A stretch of DNA of 64,000 nt from Niallia sp. FSL W8-0635 (GCF_038007965.1 NZ_JBBOYD010000001.1:4070501-4134500); one strand, 5' to 3'; shown: positions 36,495 to 45,182, numbered from the stretch's first letter. Notes: generated from the sequence alone by a model not told the origin. Made by a program: numbers and translations.

Positions 36495-36974
36495 TTATTC
36501 TTCTATTTCATCCTTACGAACAAAGCTGAAATTATTTTTTAATATTTTCAACTCCATAATGATATTCGTTCGCTGAATTCCTCGAACCCGATTTAATTTC
36601 TTTTCAAGGAAATCGCCTAGCTCTTCATGGGATCGTACACAAGCTTCTGCTAAAATTTGATATTCCCCGGATGTTAAAGAGATAAAGCGTATTTCGTTTA
36701 ATTTGTATAAATCATCGATACAATCCTGCAGTTCATTTTGACCAACTACAATTTGAATTGCCGCTATTAGCTTTAAACCAACCTTTATTGGGTTTACCAC
36801 ACCGACAATTGATAAAATTCCGCTTTCCCTTAAATTTGAAACTCTTAATCTTACCGTTCTTTCTGCGACTCCAATATTTTGTGCGATTTCTTTAAAAGTG
36901 ATTCTTCCATCCTCTTGTAAAAAAGAGATAATTTTTAAATCAATATCATCGATTCCTTCCAATCTATCCACCAA
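36495..36974 (-). CDS. Lrp/AsnC-family transcriptional regulator
   Basis: 159 residues: N-terminal HTH (IDLKIISFLQEDGRITFKEIAQNIGVAERTVRLRVSNLR in pieces, ~9-50), then the RAM effector domain (LIAAIQIVVGQ..IRFISLTSGEYQILAEACVRS). Such proteins sense amino acids. It lies just upstream of and on the same strand as the peptide-uptake operon, but a terminator intervenes, so it is a plausible regulator rather than an operon member. Start uncertain: TTG at 36974, GTG at 36971 or TTG at 36962. Confidence 0.88.
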   Translation of the reverse strand: MVDRLEGIDDIDLKIISFLQEDGRITFKEIAQNIGVAERTVRLRVSNLRESGILSIVGVVNPIKVGLKLIAAIQIVVGQNELQDCIDDLYKLNEIRFISLTSGEYQILAEACVRSHEELGDFLEKKLNRVRGIQRTNIIMELKILKNNFSFVRKDEIEE

Positions 36975-37201
36975 CCCTAACTATTCAAACTTTTGTCCAC
37001 AATATAATAGTTTGATTTACTTATAACACGTTACATTTATCTTGTAAAATATATCTATCCTACTAGTAGAATAGACTAGTGCCTAATTTATGTACCCGAT
37101 GATGAATATCGGCCTTCTTGTTTCCCTATGAAAAAATAGCTTTACTTATCAGTATTTTCCTCTTCATGAAACATATTTATTTTTATTTTCCAAATTTTTT
37201 A

Positions 37202-37230
37202 TTCAAAATCCGAATATTCTACGCTATAAT
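37202..37230 (+). promoter_or_regulatory. Promoter of the purine riboswitch transcript
   Basis: TATAAT at 37225-37230 with a weak -35 (TTCAAA, 37202-37207) at 17-base spacing predicts a start near 37237, just before the aptamer. Confidence 0.55.
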
Positions 37231-37250
37231 GATGACATTATACGATAATC

Positions 37251-37326
37251 CCCCCTTATAATTCCGGTAATATGGTCTGGAAGTCTCTACAGAGTGACCG
37301 TAAATCACTCTACTATGGACGGAAAA
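37251..37326 (+). ncRNA. Purine riboswitch aptamer, guanine type
   Basis: All core features of the purine class are present: J1/2 UAUAAU, the P2 loop UAAUAUGG, J2/3 AGUCUCUAC, a perfect 7-bp P3 (AGAGTGA with TCACTCT) closed by loop CCGUAAA, and J3/1 ACUAUGG. The specificity base in J3/1 is C (aCUAU), as in guanine/hypoxanthine sensors; adenine sensors carry U there. A terminator follows, so ligand binding should switch transcription off. Confidence 0.93.
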
Positions 37327-37339
37327 TTTCTTTTTCTAG

Positions 37340-37371
37340 AAACCGTTCTTTTTCTGCTGAACGGTTTTTTT
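37340..37371 (+). terminator. Riboswitch expression-platform terminator
   Basis: AAACCGTTC (37340-37348) and GAACGGTTT (37359-37367) form a 9-bp stem with loop TTTTTCTGCT and a following T-run. It lies between the aptamer and the ribosome site of the permease gene. Confidence 0.9.
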
Positions 37372-37413
37372 CTATAGGAGGCAACAAGCGGGAAATAGAA
37401 AAGGAGAAGGAAA

Positions 37414-38487
37414 ATGGAAGATATACTTAAAGACATACTTGCGGCATTCAGTGTTGTATTAAATGGTTTGCCACAAGGATTACTGGCACTTTCCTTTGGA
37501 TTCGCATCTGTACCAACTGCATTAGCATTTCTAGTGGGTGCTGTTGGGAATAGCTTAACAAGTAATGTGGCAGTTATTTCTTTTCAAGCGGAAACAATCG
37601 CAGTTGCAGGAACAATGGGAAAAAATATGAGAGAACGGCTTTCTTCAATCTTTTTTGGTGCCCTTTTATTAGTTATTATTAGTATCTTTGGATTGATGGA
37701 GCAAATCGTTGCCTGGATTGGTCCTGTTATTACAAATGGAATGATGGCAGGTGTTGGTTTCATGCTTGCAAAGGTTGCATGGGATATGGCAAAAAATGAT
37801 CGAATCATTGGGGTAACTTCTTTTGCTAGTGCTTTACTAACCTATATTATTACAAAGGATTTAGTGTATACGATTACTTTTTCTGTCATCCTTTCTAGCA
37901 TTGTCTATCATTTCACGAAAAAAGAATCTGTATCTTTCACCAAGAACGTAATAGAAGATAAATTTAAGCTACAAAAATTCATAGTGAATCCTTCAGTTAT
38001 TCGCGGAGCATTGGCACTTGTTTGTTTAAATATTGGGGCAAATATTGCCTTTGGAAAAATCAATGGGGAAATCGCTGGAGAAAGTGTAAATATTGATACC
38101 CTTACAATCATTAGTAGTTTAGCAGATATGGCTTCTTCTCTCTTCGGTGGGGGACCTGTCGAAGTTATCATCTCAGCTACTGCCTCTGCCCCACATGCCG
38201 TTTGGGCAGGCGTTTTAACAATGGCAATAATGGCAGCTATCTTACTCTTTAAACTCCTTCCAAAAATCGGAAAGTACGTACCTAGTTCATCGATTGCTGG
38301 CTTTCTTTTCGTATTAGGGGCAATTGTGACATTACCAGGAAACGCAACTGCTGCATTAACTGGCACTGAAGCTGGTTCTCCTATCGTTGCTGCTGTAACG
38401 ATAATTGTAACAGCTATCGCGGATCCGTTTTTTGGATTATTAGCTGGGGTTGTAATGGAATTTTTATTAGGAATCTTTGGAGTTTAA
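37414..38487 (+). CDS. Purine permease-like membrane protein
   Basis: 357 residues, almost entirely hydrophobic, about ten helices. Segments such as GVGFMLAKVAWDMAKNDRIIGV and ASSLFGGGPVEVIISATASAPHAVWAG resemble the NCS2 xanthine/uracil permease fold, but the protein is shorter than the usual ~430 residues. The second part (SSLADMASSLFGGGPVEV) matches the conserved motif region of GHXG-type purine carriers. Control by a guanine-type riboswitch and a neighbouring phosphoribosyltransferase gene strongly supports purine uptake. RBS AAGGAGAAGG. Confidence 0.85.
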   Translation: MEDILKDILAAFSVVLNGLPQGLLALSFGFASVPTALAFLVGAVGNSLTSNVAVISFQAETIAVAGTMGKNMRERLSSIFFGALLLVIISIFGLMEQIVAWIGPVITNGMMAGVGFMLAKVAWDMAKNDRIIGVTSFASALLTYIITKDLVYTITFSVILSSIVYHFTKKESVSFTKNVIEDKFKLQKFIVNPSVIRGALALVCLNIGANIAFGKINGEIAGESVNIDTLTIISSLADMASSLFGGGPVEVIISATASAPHAVWAGVLTMAIMAAILLFKLLPKIGKYVPSSSIAGFLFVLGAIVTLPGNATAALTGTEAGSPIVAAVTIIVTAIADPFFGLLAGVVMEFLLGIFGV

Positions 38488-38509
38488 GAGAATAGGAGGA
38501 TTTTAAAGA

Positions 38510-39052
38510 ATGGAAACTTATTCACTAAAAGTCGCAGGAGTAAAAAGAGAATTACCTATAATCCCTATTTCTCAAGATTTAATGATTGCAAGCTTTGTAA
38601 TCTTAGGAGACACAGAAATAGTTGCTGCTTCTGCTCCTTTACTAGCAGAACAATTGAAAGAAGTGGACTATTTAGTTACAGCAGAGGCAAAAGGAATCCC
38701 TCTTGTATACGAATTGGCAAAAAAATTAGAGATGACAGAATACATCGTTGCCCGAAAAAATGTGAAACCATATATGGATGAACCACTAATCAATAAAGTA
38801 GTTTCGATTACCACTCAAAAAGAACAATTACTCTGTCTCGATGGTAAAGACGCAGCCAAAATTAAAGGAAAGCAGATTGCCCTAATTGATGACGTCATTA
38901 GTACAGGCGCATCGATGCGAGTACTAGAAGAACTTGTTAGCAAGGCAGGTGGAATTGTCGTTGCAAAAGCTGCGATTCTAGCAGAGGGGGCTGCAGCAGA
39001 ACGAGAAGACATCATCTACTTAGAAAAGCTGCCTATTTTCAAGGGAAATTAA
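38510..39052 (+). CDS. Purine phosphoribosyltransferase
   Basis: 180 residues. PRPP-binding signature IALIDDVISTGAS (~122-134) and an adenine-PRTase-like N-terminal half with TAEAKGIPLVYELAKKL (~63-79). It would convert a free purine base plus PRPP to the nucleotide. It lies 22 bases after the permease with an AGGAGG site, in the same riboswitch-controlled operon: uptake followed by salvage. The base preference (guanine, hypoxanthine, xanthine or adenine) is not certain; the C74-type riboswitch favours oxopurines. Confidence 0.9.
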   Translation: METYSLKVAGVKRELPIIPISQDLMIASFVILGDTEIVAASAPLLAEQLKEVDYLVTAEAKGIPLVYELAKKLEMTEYIVARKNVKPYMDEPLINKVVSITTQKEQLLCLDGKDAAKIKGKQIALIDDVISTGASMRVLEELVSKAGGIVVAKAAILAEGAAAEREDIIYLEKLPIFKGN

Positions 39053-39102
39053 AAAAAGGGAGGGAAGTAGTAGAATGCCCTCACTGCTCCCCACCCTTTC
39101 CC

Positions 39103-40587
39103 TTATTGCATAGAAACCCAAACACTCTTCACTTCTGTATAGTTATTCAAAGCATAGGATCCCATTTCGCGTCCGATTCCAGATTGTTTGTAGCCGCCGA
39201 ATGGGGAGGCTGCGTCGAATGTGTTATAGCAGTTGACCCAAACGGTTCCGGCTCGTAGTTTGCTGGCGATATAGTGGGCGTTTGCAATATCTCTCGTCCA
39301 TACGCCTGCTGCTAATCCGTACTCACTATTGTTTGCTCGATTGATTAATTCATCTAAATCATCATATGGCATGGCAGAAATAACTGGTCCGAAGATTTCC
39401 TCCTTGGCAATAGTCATTTCATCGCGAACATCCGCGAATACTGTCGGAGAAACGAAGTAGCCTTCTTCACGTGGATTGAAGCCACCTGCTACTAACTGTG
39501 CCCCTTCCTTCAGCCCTCTCTCAATATATCTAAGAACACGCTGCTGCTGTTCAGCAGAAACAAGCGGTCCAATTTCTGTATCTGCATGTATTCCTGCACC
39601 TTGTTTAATGTTTTTAGCCTGTGCAGCCATATCTGCAACGACATTATCAAAATGCTTCTTCTGAATGAATACGCGTGAACCTGCACAGCATACCTGACCT
39701 TGGTTGAACATAACACCATTCAGTGCACCTGGAATTGCTTTCGTTAAATCCGCATCCGGAAGAATAATATTTGGTGATTTTCCACCAAGCTCCAACGTTA
39801 CTCTCTTCAGTGTTTTTGAAGCATTAGACATAATCATTTTTCCAACTTCTGTTGAACCTGTAAAAGCAATTTTATCTACTAACGGATGGTCAACTAGTGG
39901 TTGCCCCGCTGTTTCTCCAAATCCAGGAACAATATTCACAACACCCTCTGGGAACCCTGCTTCCTGCATTAATTCTGCTAAATAAAGCGCAGATAATGGT
40001 GTTTGCTCAGCTGGCTTCAACACAACCGTACATCCAGTTGCCAGTGCCGCTCCAAGCTTCCACATCGCCATAAGAAGTGGGAAATTCCAAGGAATTATTT
40101 GCCCAACCACACCGACCGCCTCATGACGAGTATAGTTGAAGTATGGGCCACTAACAGGGATTGTCTGTCCTACAATCTTCGTACTCCACCCTGCATAATA
40201 GCGCATATGCTCAATTGCCAAAGGAATATCCGCATTCGTCGTTTCACGAATTGGTTTTCCATTATCCAATGTTTCTAATTGAGCCAGTTCGTCACTATTC
40301 TCTTCCATTAAATCAGCCAGTATGTACATAAGACGACTACGCTCAGCTGCACTCATTTTTGACCACGGTCCCTCATCAAATGCTTTACGCGCTGCTTTCA
40401 CCGCCAAATCAATATCTTCCGCACCAGCTTCATACACACTTGCTAAAACCTCACCAGTTGCAGGATTATAACTATCGAACGTTTTTTGCGATTTACTCTC
40501 CACAAACTCACCATTAATAAATAACTTTTTCTTACCACTCAGGAACTTTTCAACCTTTTCTTTTAAAACGACAGTCTGCTGGTTCAT
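39103..40587 (-). CDS. dhaS: NAD-dependent aldehyde dehydrogenase
   Basis: 494 residues. It matches the Bacillus DhaS pattern from end to end as I remember it ([12 protein letters not shown] near the start, [13 protein letters not shown] at the end). Catalytic motifs: [12 protein letters not shown] (~165), FTGSTEVGK (~245), [12 protein letters not shown] (catalytic Glu ~267) and [11 protein letters not shown] (catalytic Cys ~301). It oxidises aldehydes to acids with NAD. Single gene, RBS AAGGAGG, with a cre-like box 50 bases upstream that suggests catabolite repression. Preferred aldehyde unknown. Confidence 0.93.
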   Translation of the reverse strand: MNQQTVVLKEKVEKFLSGKKKLFINGEFVESKSQKTFDSYNPATGEVLASVYEAGAEDIDLAVKAARKAFDEGPWSKMSAAERSRLMYILADLMEENSDELAQLETLDNGKPIRETTNADIPLAIEHMRYYAGWSTKIVGQTIPVSGPYFNYTRHEAVGVVGQIIPWNFPLLMAMWKLGAALATGCTVVLKPAEQTPLSALYLAELMQEAGFPEGVVNIVPGFGETAGQPLVDHPLVDKIAFTGSTEVGKMIMSNASKTLKRVTLELGGKSPNIILPDADLTKAIPGALNGVMFNQGQVCCAGSRVFIQKKHFDNVVADMAAQAKNIKQGAGIHADTEIGPLVSAEQQQRVLRYIERGLKEGAQLVAGGFNPREEGYFVSPTVFADVRDEMTIAKEEIFGPVISAMPYDDLDELINRANNSEYGLAAGVWTRDIANAHYIASKLRAGTVWVNCYNTFDAASPFGGYKQSGIGREMGSYALNNYTEVKSVWVSMQ

Positions 40588-40634
40588 CGAATTCCTCCTT
40601 AAAAAGTAGATAATTTAACGGTTAGCACCTTACG

Positions 40635-40648
40635 AGAAAACGCTTACA
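40635..40648 (-). promoter_or_regulatory. cre-like site upstream of the aldehyde dehydrogenase
   Basis: On the minus strand TGTAAGCGTTTTCT matches the cre consensus TGWAANCGNTNWCA at all positions but the last. It lies 48 bases before the start codon. Confidence 0.65.
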
Positions 40649-40737
40649 AAAACAATGTTAACACTATGAAAATAGAGATACAACAAATAAAAAACGAAAA
40701 ATTTCGAGAGAATTTGACATTACAACAGCATGTGACA

Positions 40738-40814
40738 GCAGAGGGACGGTTCTACTGCTTCCTCATTTACAATGCATAGATCACTAAAAAGGAATCAGTA
40801 GAACCGTCCCCCTG
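40738..40814. repeat. Inverted pair of short-form GGGACGGTTCT repeats
   Basis: CAGAGGGACGGTTCTACTG then CTTCC (40738-40762) faces GGAATCAGTAGAACC then GTCCCCCTG (40791-40814), a 22-base inverted repeat with 28 bases between. The right arm touches the stop codon of the small zinc-finger-like gene. Confidence 0.88.
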
Positions 40815-40940
40815 TCAACATTCAGAAACGTGTTCCTCATAACAAATCGGGCATAGAAATTCGTATGTACAGCTTGTATTGGGACAAAATTTCAGATCAT
40901 CGGGATGGTATTTTTCTTGGCACTTTTCGCATGCTATCAT
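40815..40940 (-). CDS. Small cysteine-rich zinc-binding-type protein
   Basis: 41 residues beginning MIACEKCQEKYHPDDLKFCP, with three Cys pairs: CEKC (4-7), C-x5-C (residues 19-25 region) and CPIC, then His and a final Cys. This is a treble-clef or zinc-ribbon pattern. AGGAGG lies 10 bases before the ATG. No family is recognised. It stands alone; function unknown. The coding call rests on the ordered cysteines and the RBS. Confidence 0.65.
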   Translation of the reverse strand: MIACEKCQEKYHPDDLKFCPNTSCTYEFLCPICYEEHVSEC

Positions 40941-41277
40941 AAGTTACACTCCTCCTATAGATTATGAAATTTAAGAGATAATTTCATTTTATTCTACAAT
41001 TGGTTATTTAATACATTTTCAAGTTAAATTAGATGATAGTATGCTTGCTTTCCTCTTTAAATGAACTGGTAAAATGTAAAATTTCTTCATCTCACCGTTT
41101 TTGAAATTCAGAAGACATCAGAGGGACGGATCTTGCGCTTCCCTCTCTCTTACCACATTTAATGCTAAGGGAAGCAGTAGAACCGTCCCTTTGCTTCCTT
41201 TATTTACGGAGACTACCTGAAACTCAAAGAAATTATGCTATAATTTGTAGGGGAAAAGAAAGATAGAGGTGACATTC
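40941..41277. other. Intergenic region with short-form repeats and the trmL promoter
   Basis: Apart from the repeat pair at 41119-41198 I see only the upstream regions of two divergent genes. A TATAAT-like box (TATGCTATAATTTG, 41234-41247) is placed to serve trmL. No further gene is supported. Confidence 0.5.
41119..41198. repeat. Inverted pair of short-form GGGACGGTTCT repeats
   Basis: CAGAGGGACGGATCTTGCG then CTTCCC (41119-41143) faces GGGAAGCAGTAGAACC then GTCCCTTTGCTTCC (41169-41198). The left arm has diverged more than the right. Confidence 0.82.
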
Positions 41278-41748
41278 ATGGCAATACATGTTGTATTATA
41301 TCAGCCAGAAATCCCGGCTAATACTGCAAATATTGCACGTACTTGTGCAGGAACTGATACAGCTTTGCATTTAATTCGACCACTTGGCTTTTCAACGGAT
41401 GAAAAGATGATCAAACAGGCGGGTCTTGATTTCTGGGAGACTGTAAACATAAACTATTATGACTCATTGGATGATTTCTTTGCCAAAAATGATGGTGAGT
41501 TCTACTATATAGAAACATTTGCTGAAGAAACCTATACATCTCATGATTTCCAAGATAAATCAAAGGATTATTACTTTATATTTGGAAAAGAAACAACGGG
41601 ATTACCAAAAGATTTACTAGAAACACATAGAGATCATTTTTTACGAATCCCAATGACCCAACATATTCGTTCCCTAAACCTTTCCAACACAGCTGCTATA
41701 TTGGTGTTTGAAGCATTGAGACAGCAGGGTTATCCTAATTTAAAATAA
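41278..41748 (+). CDS. trmL: tRNA (cytidine/uridine-34 2'-O) methyltransferase
   Basis: 156 residues, SPOUT-family methyltransferase that methylates the wobble ribose of tRNA-Leu using S-adenosylmethionine. N-terminal HVVLYQPEIPANTANIARTC (3-22) and the knot-forming FGKETTGLPKDLL (~105) and IRSLNLSNTAAILVFEAL (~130-147) are full family hallmarks. I start at ATG 41278 with AGAGGTG upstream; a GTG at 41269 lies in the ribosome site. Monocistronic with its own terminator. Confidence 0.95.
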   Translation: MAIHVVLYQPEIPANTANIARTCAGTDTALHLIRPLGFSTDEKMIKQAGLDFWETVNINYYDSLDDFFAKNDGEFYYIETFAEETYTSHDFQDKSKDYYFIFGKETTGLPKDLLETHRDHFLRIPMTQHIRSLNLSNTAAILVFEALRQQGYPNLK

Positions 41749-41777
41749 AAAATCTTCCTAGGTGGAAGATTTTTTTA
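41747..41777 (+). terminator. Intrinsic terminator after trmL
   Basis: AAAAATCTTCC and GGAAGATTTTTTT form an 11-bp stem around a short loop. The A- and T-runs on both sides also suit the convergent minus-strand gene. Confidence 0.9.
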
Positions 41778-41796
41778 TTTGCAGTGCCGTCTCCTC

Positions 41797-41985
41797 TTAC
41801 AATCGTTGCAGGCGAAGCTCTTGAATAAAGGATTCATAATCAATTTCTAATGTATCGCAATTGGTTTTCACTTCTTCAAAGAAATCAAATTCTTTATCTA
41901 CTACTGGCTGGTCACGATTTTCATAGTAAAAGTTAATTAAATGATATAGTTTTACAAATGAATCTAATTTGTCTTGTTTATTCAT
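41797..41985 (-). CDS. Hypothetical protein, 62 residues
   Basis: Small acidic helical protein (KLDSFVKLYHLINFYYENRD, EFDFFEEVKTNCDTLEIDY). GGAGGAGAGAGG before the ATG is a strong ribosome site. No membrane segment or motif; family not recognised. It lies between trmL and the pyrimidine-type catabolic operon and could be co-transcribed with the latter (gap about 60 bases). Confidence 0.65.
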   Translation of the reverse strand: MNKQDKLDSFVKLYHLINFYYENRDQPVVDKEFDFFEEVKTNCDTLEIDYESFIQELRLQRL

Positions 41986-42046
41986 TTATCCTCTCTCCTC
42001 CTACATTTTGACAACGTCTTTTTATCTACTATTAACCAAAATCTGC

Positions 42047-43444
42047 TTATTTCCGCGGTGTGACAATTCTACCAATTGGCTGGCTAATGATCTCCCCATT
42101 ATCCATCACTTTTATGCCTCGAACGATTGTCGCCACAGGCATTCCTGTAATAGGTGTTTGGTCGTAAGCTGTCACTTTACTTTTACTATGAAGCTGTTCT
42201 CTTCTAATTGTATGTTTTTTATTTATATCCACTATCGTAATATCAGCATCTGTTCCTATCTTTAAGGATCCTTTTTGCGAATAAATTCCATATTGCTTGG
42301 CTGGATTTTCAGAGAGTAGCTTACATACATCTACCAAAGAAATTTTCCCTTCGCTAACTGCATTTAACAACAATGGGGCAAGTGTTTCTACTCCGCACAT
42401 TCCAGCAGGTATGTCCCAGAGACTTCCGTCTTTTTCTTCTTCCGTATGGGGAGCATGGTCTGAACAGACAACGGACACTGTTCCGTCCTTAATCCCTCGC
42501 CAAAGCTCCTCTTGATCCTTTTTATACTTAACAGGAGGATATACTTTCATTTGCGGGCCTACTCTATCATAATCCTCATTGGATAAAAAGAGATAATGCG
42601 GACAAGTTTCTGATGTAATATTCGAAAATCCATCCGTTTGTGCTTGTCTTACTAGTTTAACTCCTTCTCCTGTGCTTACATGAAGGATATGCAGTCTCGT
42701 TCCAAGATTTTTTGCAAGCGCAATACCAGATTGAATCGTCATTTCCTCTGCTAAGTTCGGACGCCCTTCCAGAAGTGCTTCATAATCTCTTTTGCCAGAA
42801 GCCTCTACTTCTTCTGTTAACCTTTGAATAATTTGATTATTTTCAGCATGAATAGCAAGAATTTGCCCTGTTTTTTGCACCTCTTGAAAAATACTATATA
42901 CCTCTCCATCTGAGAGTGGCGGAATGACTCCTTCTTCCCCATCCTTATAGTTATACATTAGCTGGAAGGTCTCCTTATTAATCGCATATCCCCAGAAAAA
43001 CTTAAACCCAATAACACCCGCATGATGAAGGGGAAGAATATCCTTTCGATTGACATCTCCTAAACAAATCCCCCATATCCCGAAGTCAACATGTGCTTTA
43101 GATGTGAGATTTTCCTTTTGCTTCTCGAAATTCCCGACATTATTAATAGGAGGATTTGTGTTCGGCATTTCAAAAACAGTGGTTATTCCTCCTGCAGCTG
43201 CTGCTTGGGTACTGTAATAAAAATCTTCTTTATAAGTGGGACCTGGATCTCTTGAATGAATATGTGTATCAATAAAGCCTGGACACACATACAATCCTTC
43301 TCCATCCGTTACTTCCAAAGCTTCTCCCTCTAACTCTTCATTTGAGATGGCCGCAATCTTTCCATCTTTTATATAGAGATGCCCTTTTTCAAACCCATTC
43401 CCCGTATATAAATAGCCGTTTTTAATAACATGATCCCACAACAT
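42047..43444 (-). CDS. Dihydroorotase-like cyclic amidohydrolase
   Basis: 465 residues, dihydroorotase/allantoinase/hydantoinase class. Metal-site and substrate motifs: FIDTHIHSRDPGPTYKED (~57-74), FEMPNTNPP (~91), carbamylated-Lys segment GVIGFKFFWGY (~148), LHILHVSTGEG (~240) and VCSDHAPHT (~315). The Arg after HxH and the MPNT segment are the residues by which dihydroorotases hold the substrate carboxylate; allantoinases usually have a different segment there. With pyrD, pyrK and a carbamoylase beside it, ring opening of dihydroorotate to N-carbamoyl-L-aspartate is the best guess. I start at ATG 43444 (AAAGGAG upstream); a GTG at 43453 is less likely. Confidence 0.82.
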   Translation of the reverse strand: MLWDHVIKNGYLYTGNGFEKGHLYIKDGKIAAISNEELEGEALEVTDGEGLYVCPGFIDTHIHSRDPGPTYKEDFYYSTQAAAAGGITTVFEMPNTNPPINNVGNFEKQKENLTSKAHVDFGIWGICLGDVNRKDILPLHHAGVIGFKFFWGYAINKETFQLMYNYKDGEEGVIPPLSDGEVYSIFQEVQKTGQILAIHAENNQIIQRLTEEVEASGKRDYEALLEGRPNLAEEMTIQSGIALAKNLGTRLHILHVSTGEGVKLVRQAQTDGFSNITSETCPHYLFLSNEDYDRVGPQMKVYPPVKYKKDQEELWRGIKDGTVSVVCSDHAPHTEEEKDGSLWDIPAGMCGVETLAPLLLNAVSEGKISLVDVCKLLSENPAKQYGIYSQKGSLKIGTDADITIVDINKKHTIRREQLHSKSKVTAYDQTPITGMPVATIVRGIKVMDNGEIISQPIGRIVTPRK

Positions 43445-43482
43445 TTTCTCCACTCCTTTTATTTATATCAGCAAAAAGCACC

Positions 43483-44400
43483 CTAAGGTTTATGAACCAT
43501 TACTCCACCAATTATCTCTTGGATATCCTTTATTCCATGCAGCTTCATATATTCTTCTATCTCTTCACGTATTGTGATCATGGCTTCTGGATCAACAAAG
43601 GAAGCTGTTCCAATTTGCACAGCAGAAGCACCTGCTAACATTAACTCCACTGCATCCTCACCAGTCATTACGCCCCCGCATCCTATAATCGGGAGGGAAC
43701 TAGCTTGATGTACTTGGTAAACCAATCGCACGACAAGTGGTAAAATAGCTGGCCCTGAATATCCTCCCATGACATTGCTAATCTTCGGCTTTCGTGTGTG
43801 AACATCAATAGACATCGCTATAAAAGTATTAGAAACCGTTAAAATATCTGCGCCGGCTGCTTCACATGCTCGAGCAATTTCTGCAATACTAGTTACATTG
43901 GGTGATAGCTTCGGAATAATCGGCTTCTTTATCACCTTTCGCACACGATTAACTAATTCGTACGATACAGATGGATCCATCCCAAAAGCTACCCCATTAT
44001 TTTTCAAATTTGGGCAGGAAATATTTAATTCGATGGCATCCACCTCATCCATTTCCCCAAGTTCTTCACAAACCTCGGTAAATTCCTCGATACTATCTGC
44101 TGAAACACTAGGAATAAACGGTGTAGAAAAGGAAGCATAAAAGGGGATCGTCTTTTCCTTAAAATACGTTAACCCTTCACTTTGAATCCCAATCGAATTA
44201 ATCATGCCACCTGCCTTCGTTTCACATATGCGCGGAGTTGGATTCCCTGTTCGACGATGCTTCGTAATACTTTTAGGAATAATCGCACCAAGCTGATTGA
44301 CATCTATATAGTTCGTCATCTGTTCAGCAAATGTTCCCGAAGCAGGCATAATTGGATTTTTTAAATGAAGCTTACCTAACGTTACTTCCAACCCACTCAT
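43483..44400 (-). CDS. pyrD: Dihydroorotate dehydrogenase-type protein (PyrD, class 1B)
   Basis: 305 residues, FMN TIM-barrel. Class 1 features: MPASGTFAEQMTNYID (~17-32), GGMINSIGIQSEG (~64), LNISCPNLKNNGVAFGMDP (~126-144, catalytic Cys of class 1), CGGVMTGEDAVELMLAGASAVQIGTA split around ~245-270. Its ATG overlaps the pyrK stop (ATGA), so the two subunits are coupled. In biosynthesis it oxidises dihydroorotate; here, in a catabolic operon without other pyr genes, it could work in reverse with NADH and PyrK to reduce orotate. Confidence 0.88.
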   Translation of the reverse strand: MSGLEVTLGKLHLKNPIMPASGTFAEQMTNYIDVNQLGAIIPKSITKHRRTGNPTPRICETKAGGMINSIGIQSEGLTYFKEKTIPFYASFSTPFIPSVSADSIEEFTEVCEELGEMDEVDAIELNISCPNLKNNGVAFGMDPSVSYELVNRVRKVIKKPIIPKLSPNVTSIAEIARACEAAGADILTVSNTFIAMSIDVHTRKPKISNVMGGYSGPAILPLVVRLVYQVHQASSLPIIGCGGVMTGEDAVELMLAGASAVQIGTASFVDPEAMITIREEIEEYMKLHGIKDIQEIIGGVMVHKP

Positions 44401-45182
44401 GCAAAAACCACCTTTTTTAAGGGTAAGACAGGACCTTCCATGCAAATCCGTACAGGACGAACGCGTTCCTCCTCTTCCACATTACACACACATCCATAGC
44501 AGGAACCAATCCCGCATCCCATATTTTCTTCCACTGCAATTTCAGCAAATAGTTCATACTGACAGGCTAATTGCTTCATTAATACTGATAATCTTCGTGA
44601 ACCACATGTATAAATTCCATCTATCTTCTTTTCTTTAATAAGTGTTTCTGCTAAAAGTCGTACGCACTGAGGATTACTTGTTCCATCCTCGTCATTCACA
44701 AAAAACGCCTCTACACCAGCTATCTTTAACTCTGCTTCCACTAAGTAATCCTCTTGTGATCTTGCACTTATAATCGCAAAACAAGAAACATTCTCACCTT
44801 TCGCTTTAAACGCAAGAGCTGAAAGAGTAGCAATCCCTACGCCTCTTGCAACAACAAGAATATTTCGACTTTCTTCTTTCATGGTAAAACTCGTCCCTAA
44901 TGGTCCTAATATATCCAGCTTTTCCTTTGGTCTTCGCAGTGCTAACGCCTTTGTCCCTATGCCTTTCACTAGATAAAGAAACTCTAATGTACCTTCCTCT
45001 TCATTTATTCGAAAAATGCTGAACGGTCTGCGAAGCAAAGGCTTTTGGTCATCACTGCATTTGATATGAAAAAATTGTCCTGCTTGAACGGGGAAAAGCT
45101 GTTTATCTGGGACTTTTACTTTTAGATGAAAATATCGCTTGCTTACTTGCCTATTAAATATAATTTCCGTCTTCACTGCCAT
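44397..45182 (-). CDS. pyrK: PyrK-type electron-transfer subunit
   Basis: 261 residues, FAD/NAD(P)-binding reductase of the ferredoxin-reductase fold with a C-terminal [2Fe-2S] site: EENMGCGIGSCYGCVC (~222-237) and a fourth Cys in VRICMEGPV (~248). The FAD motif is LLRRPFSIFRI (~56). It links NAD(H) to PyrD. I start at ATG 45182 after GAGGGGAG; a longer frame to 45224 lacks a good ribosome site. Length matches B. subtilis PyrK (~256). Confidence 0.88.
   Translation of the reverse strand: MAVKTEIIFNRQVSKRYFHLKVKVPDKQLFPVQAGQFFHIKCSDDQKPLLRRPFSIFRINEEEGTLEFLYLVKGIGTKALALRRPKEKLDILGPLGTSFTMKEESRNILVVARGVGIATLSALAFKAKGENVSCFAIISARSQEDYLVEAELKIAGVEAFFVNDEDGTSNPQCVRLLAETLIKEKKIDGIYTCGSRRLSVLMKQLACQYELFAEIAVEENMGCGIGSCYGCVCNVEEEERVRPVRICMEGPVLPLKKVVFA

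Noticed and set aside
39053..39102. Possible degenerate repeat between the phosphoribosyltransferase and dhaS genes
   Set aside because: GGGAGGGAAGTAGTAGAATGCC and CTGCTCCCC, seen in parts, recall the short form, but too few positions match for a confident call.
42047..43444. Annotating the cyclic amidohydrolase as allantoinase
   Set aside because: The MPNT segment and neighbouring pyrD/pyrK favour a dihydroorotase-type substrate, and no allantoate or ureidoglycolate genes accompany it apart from the carbamoylase.
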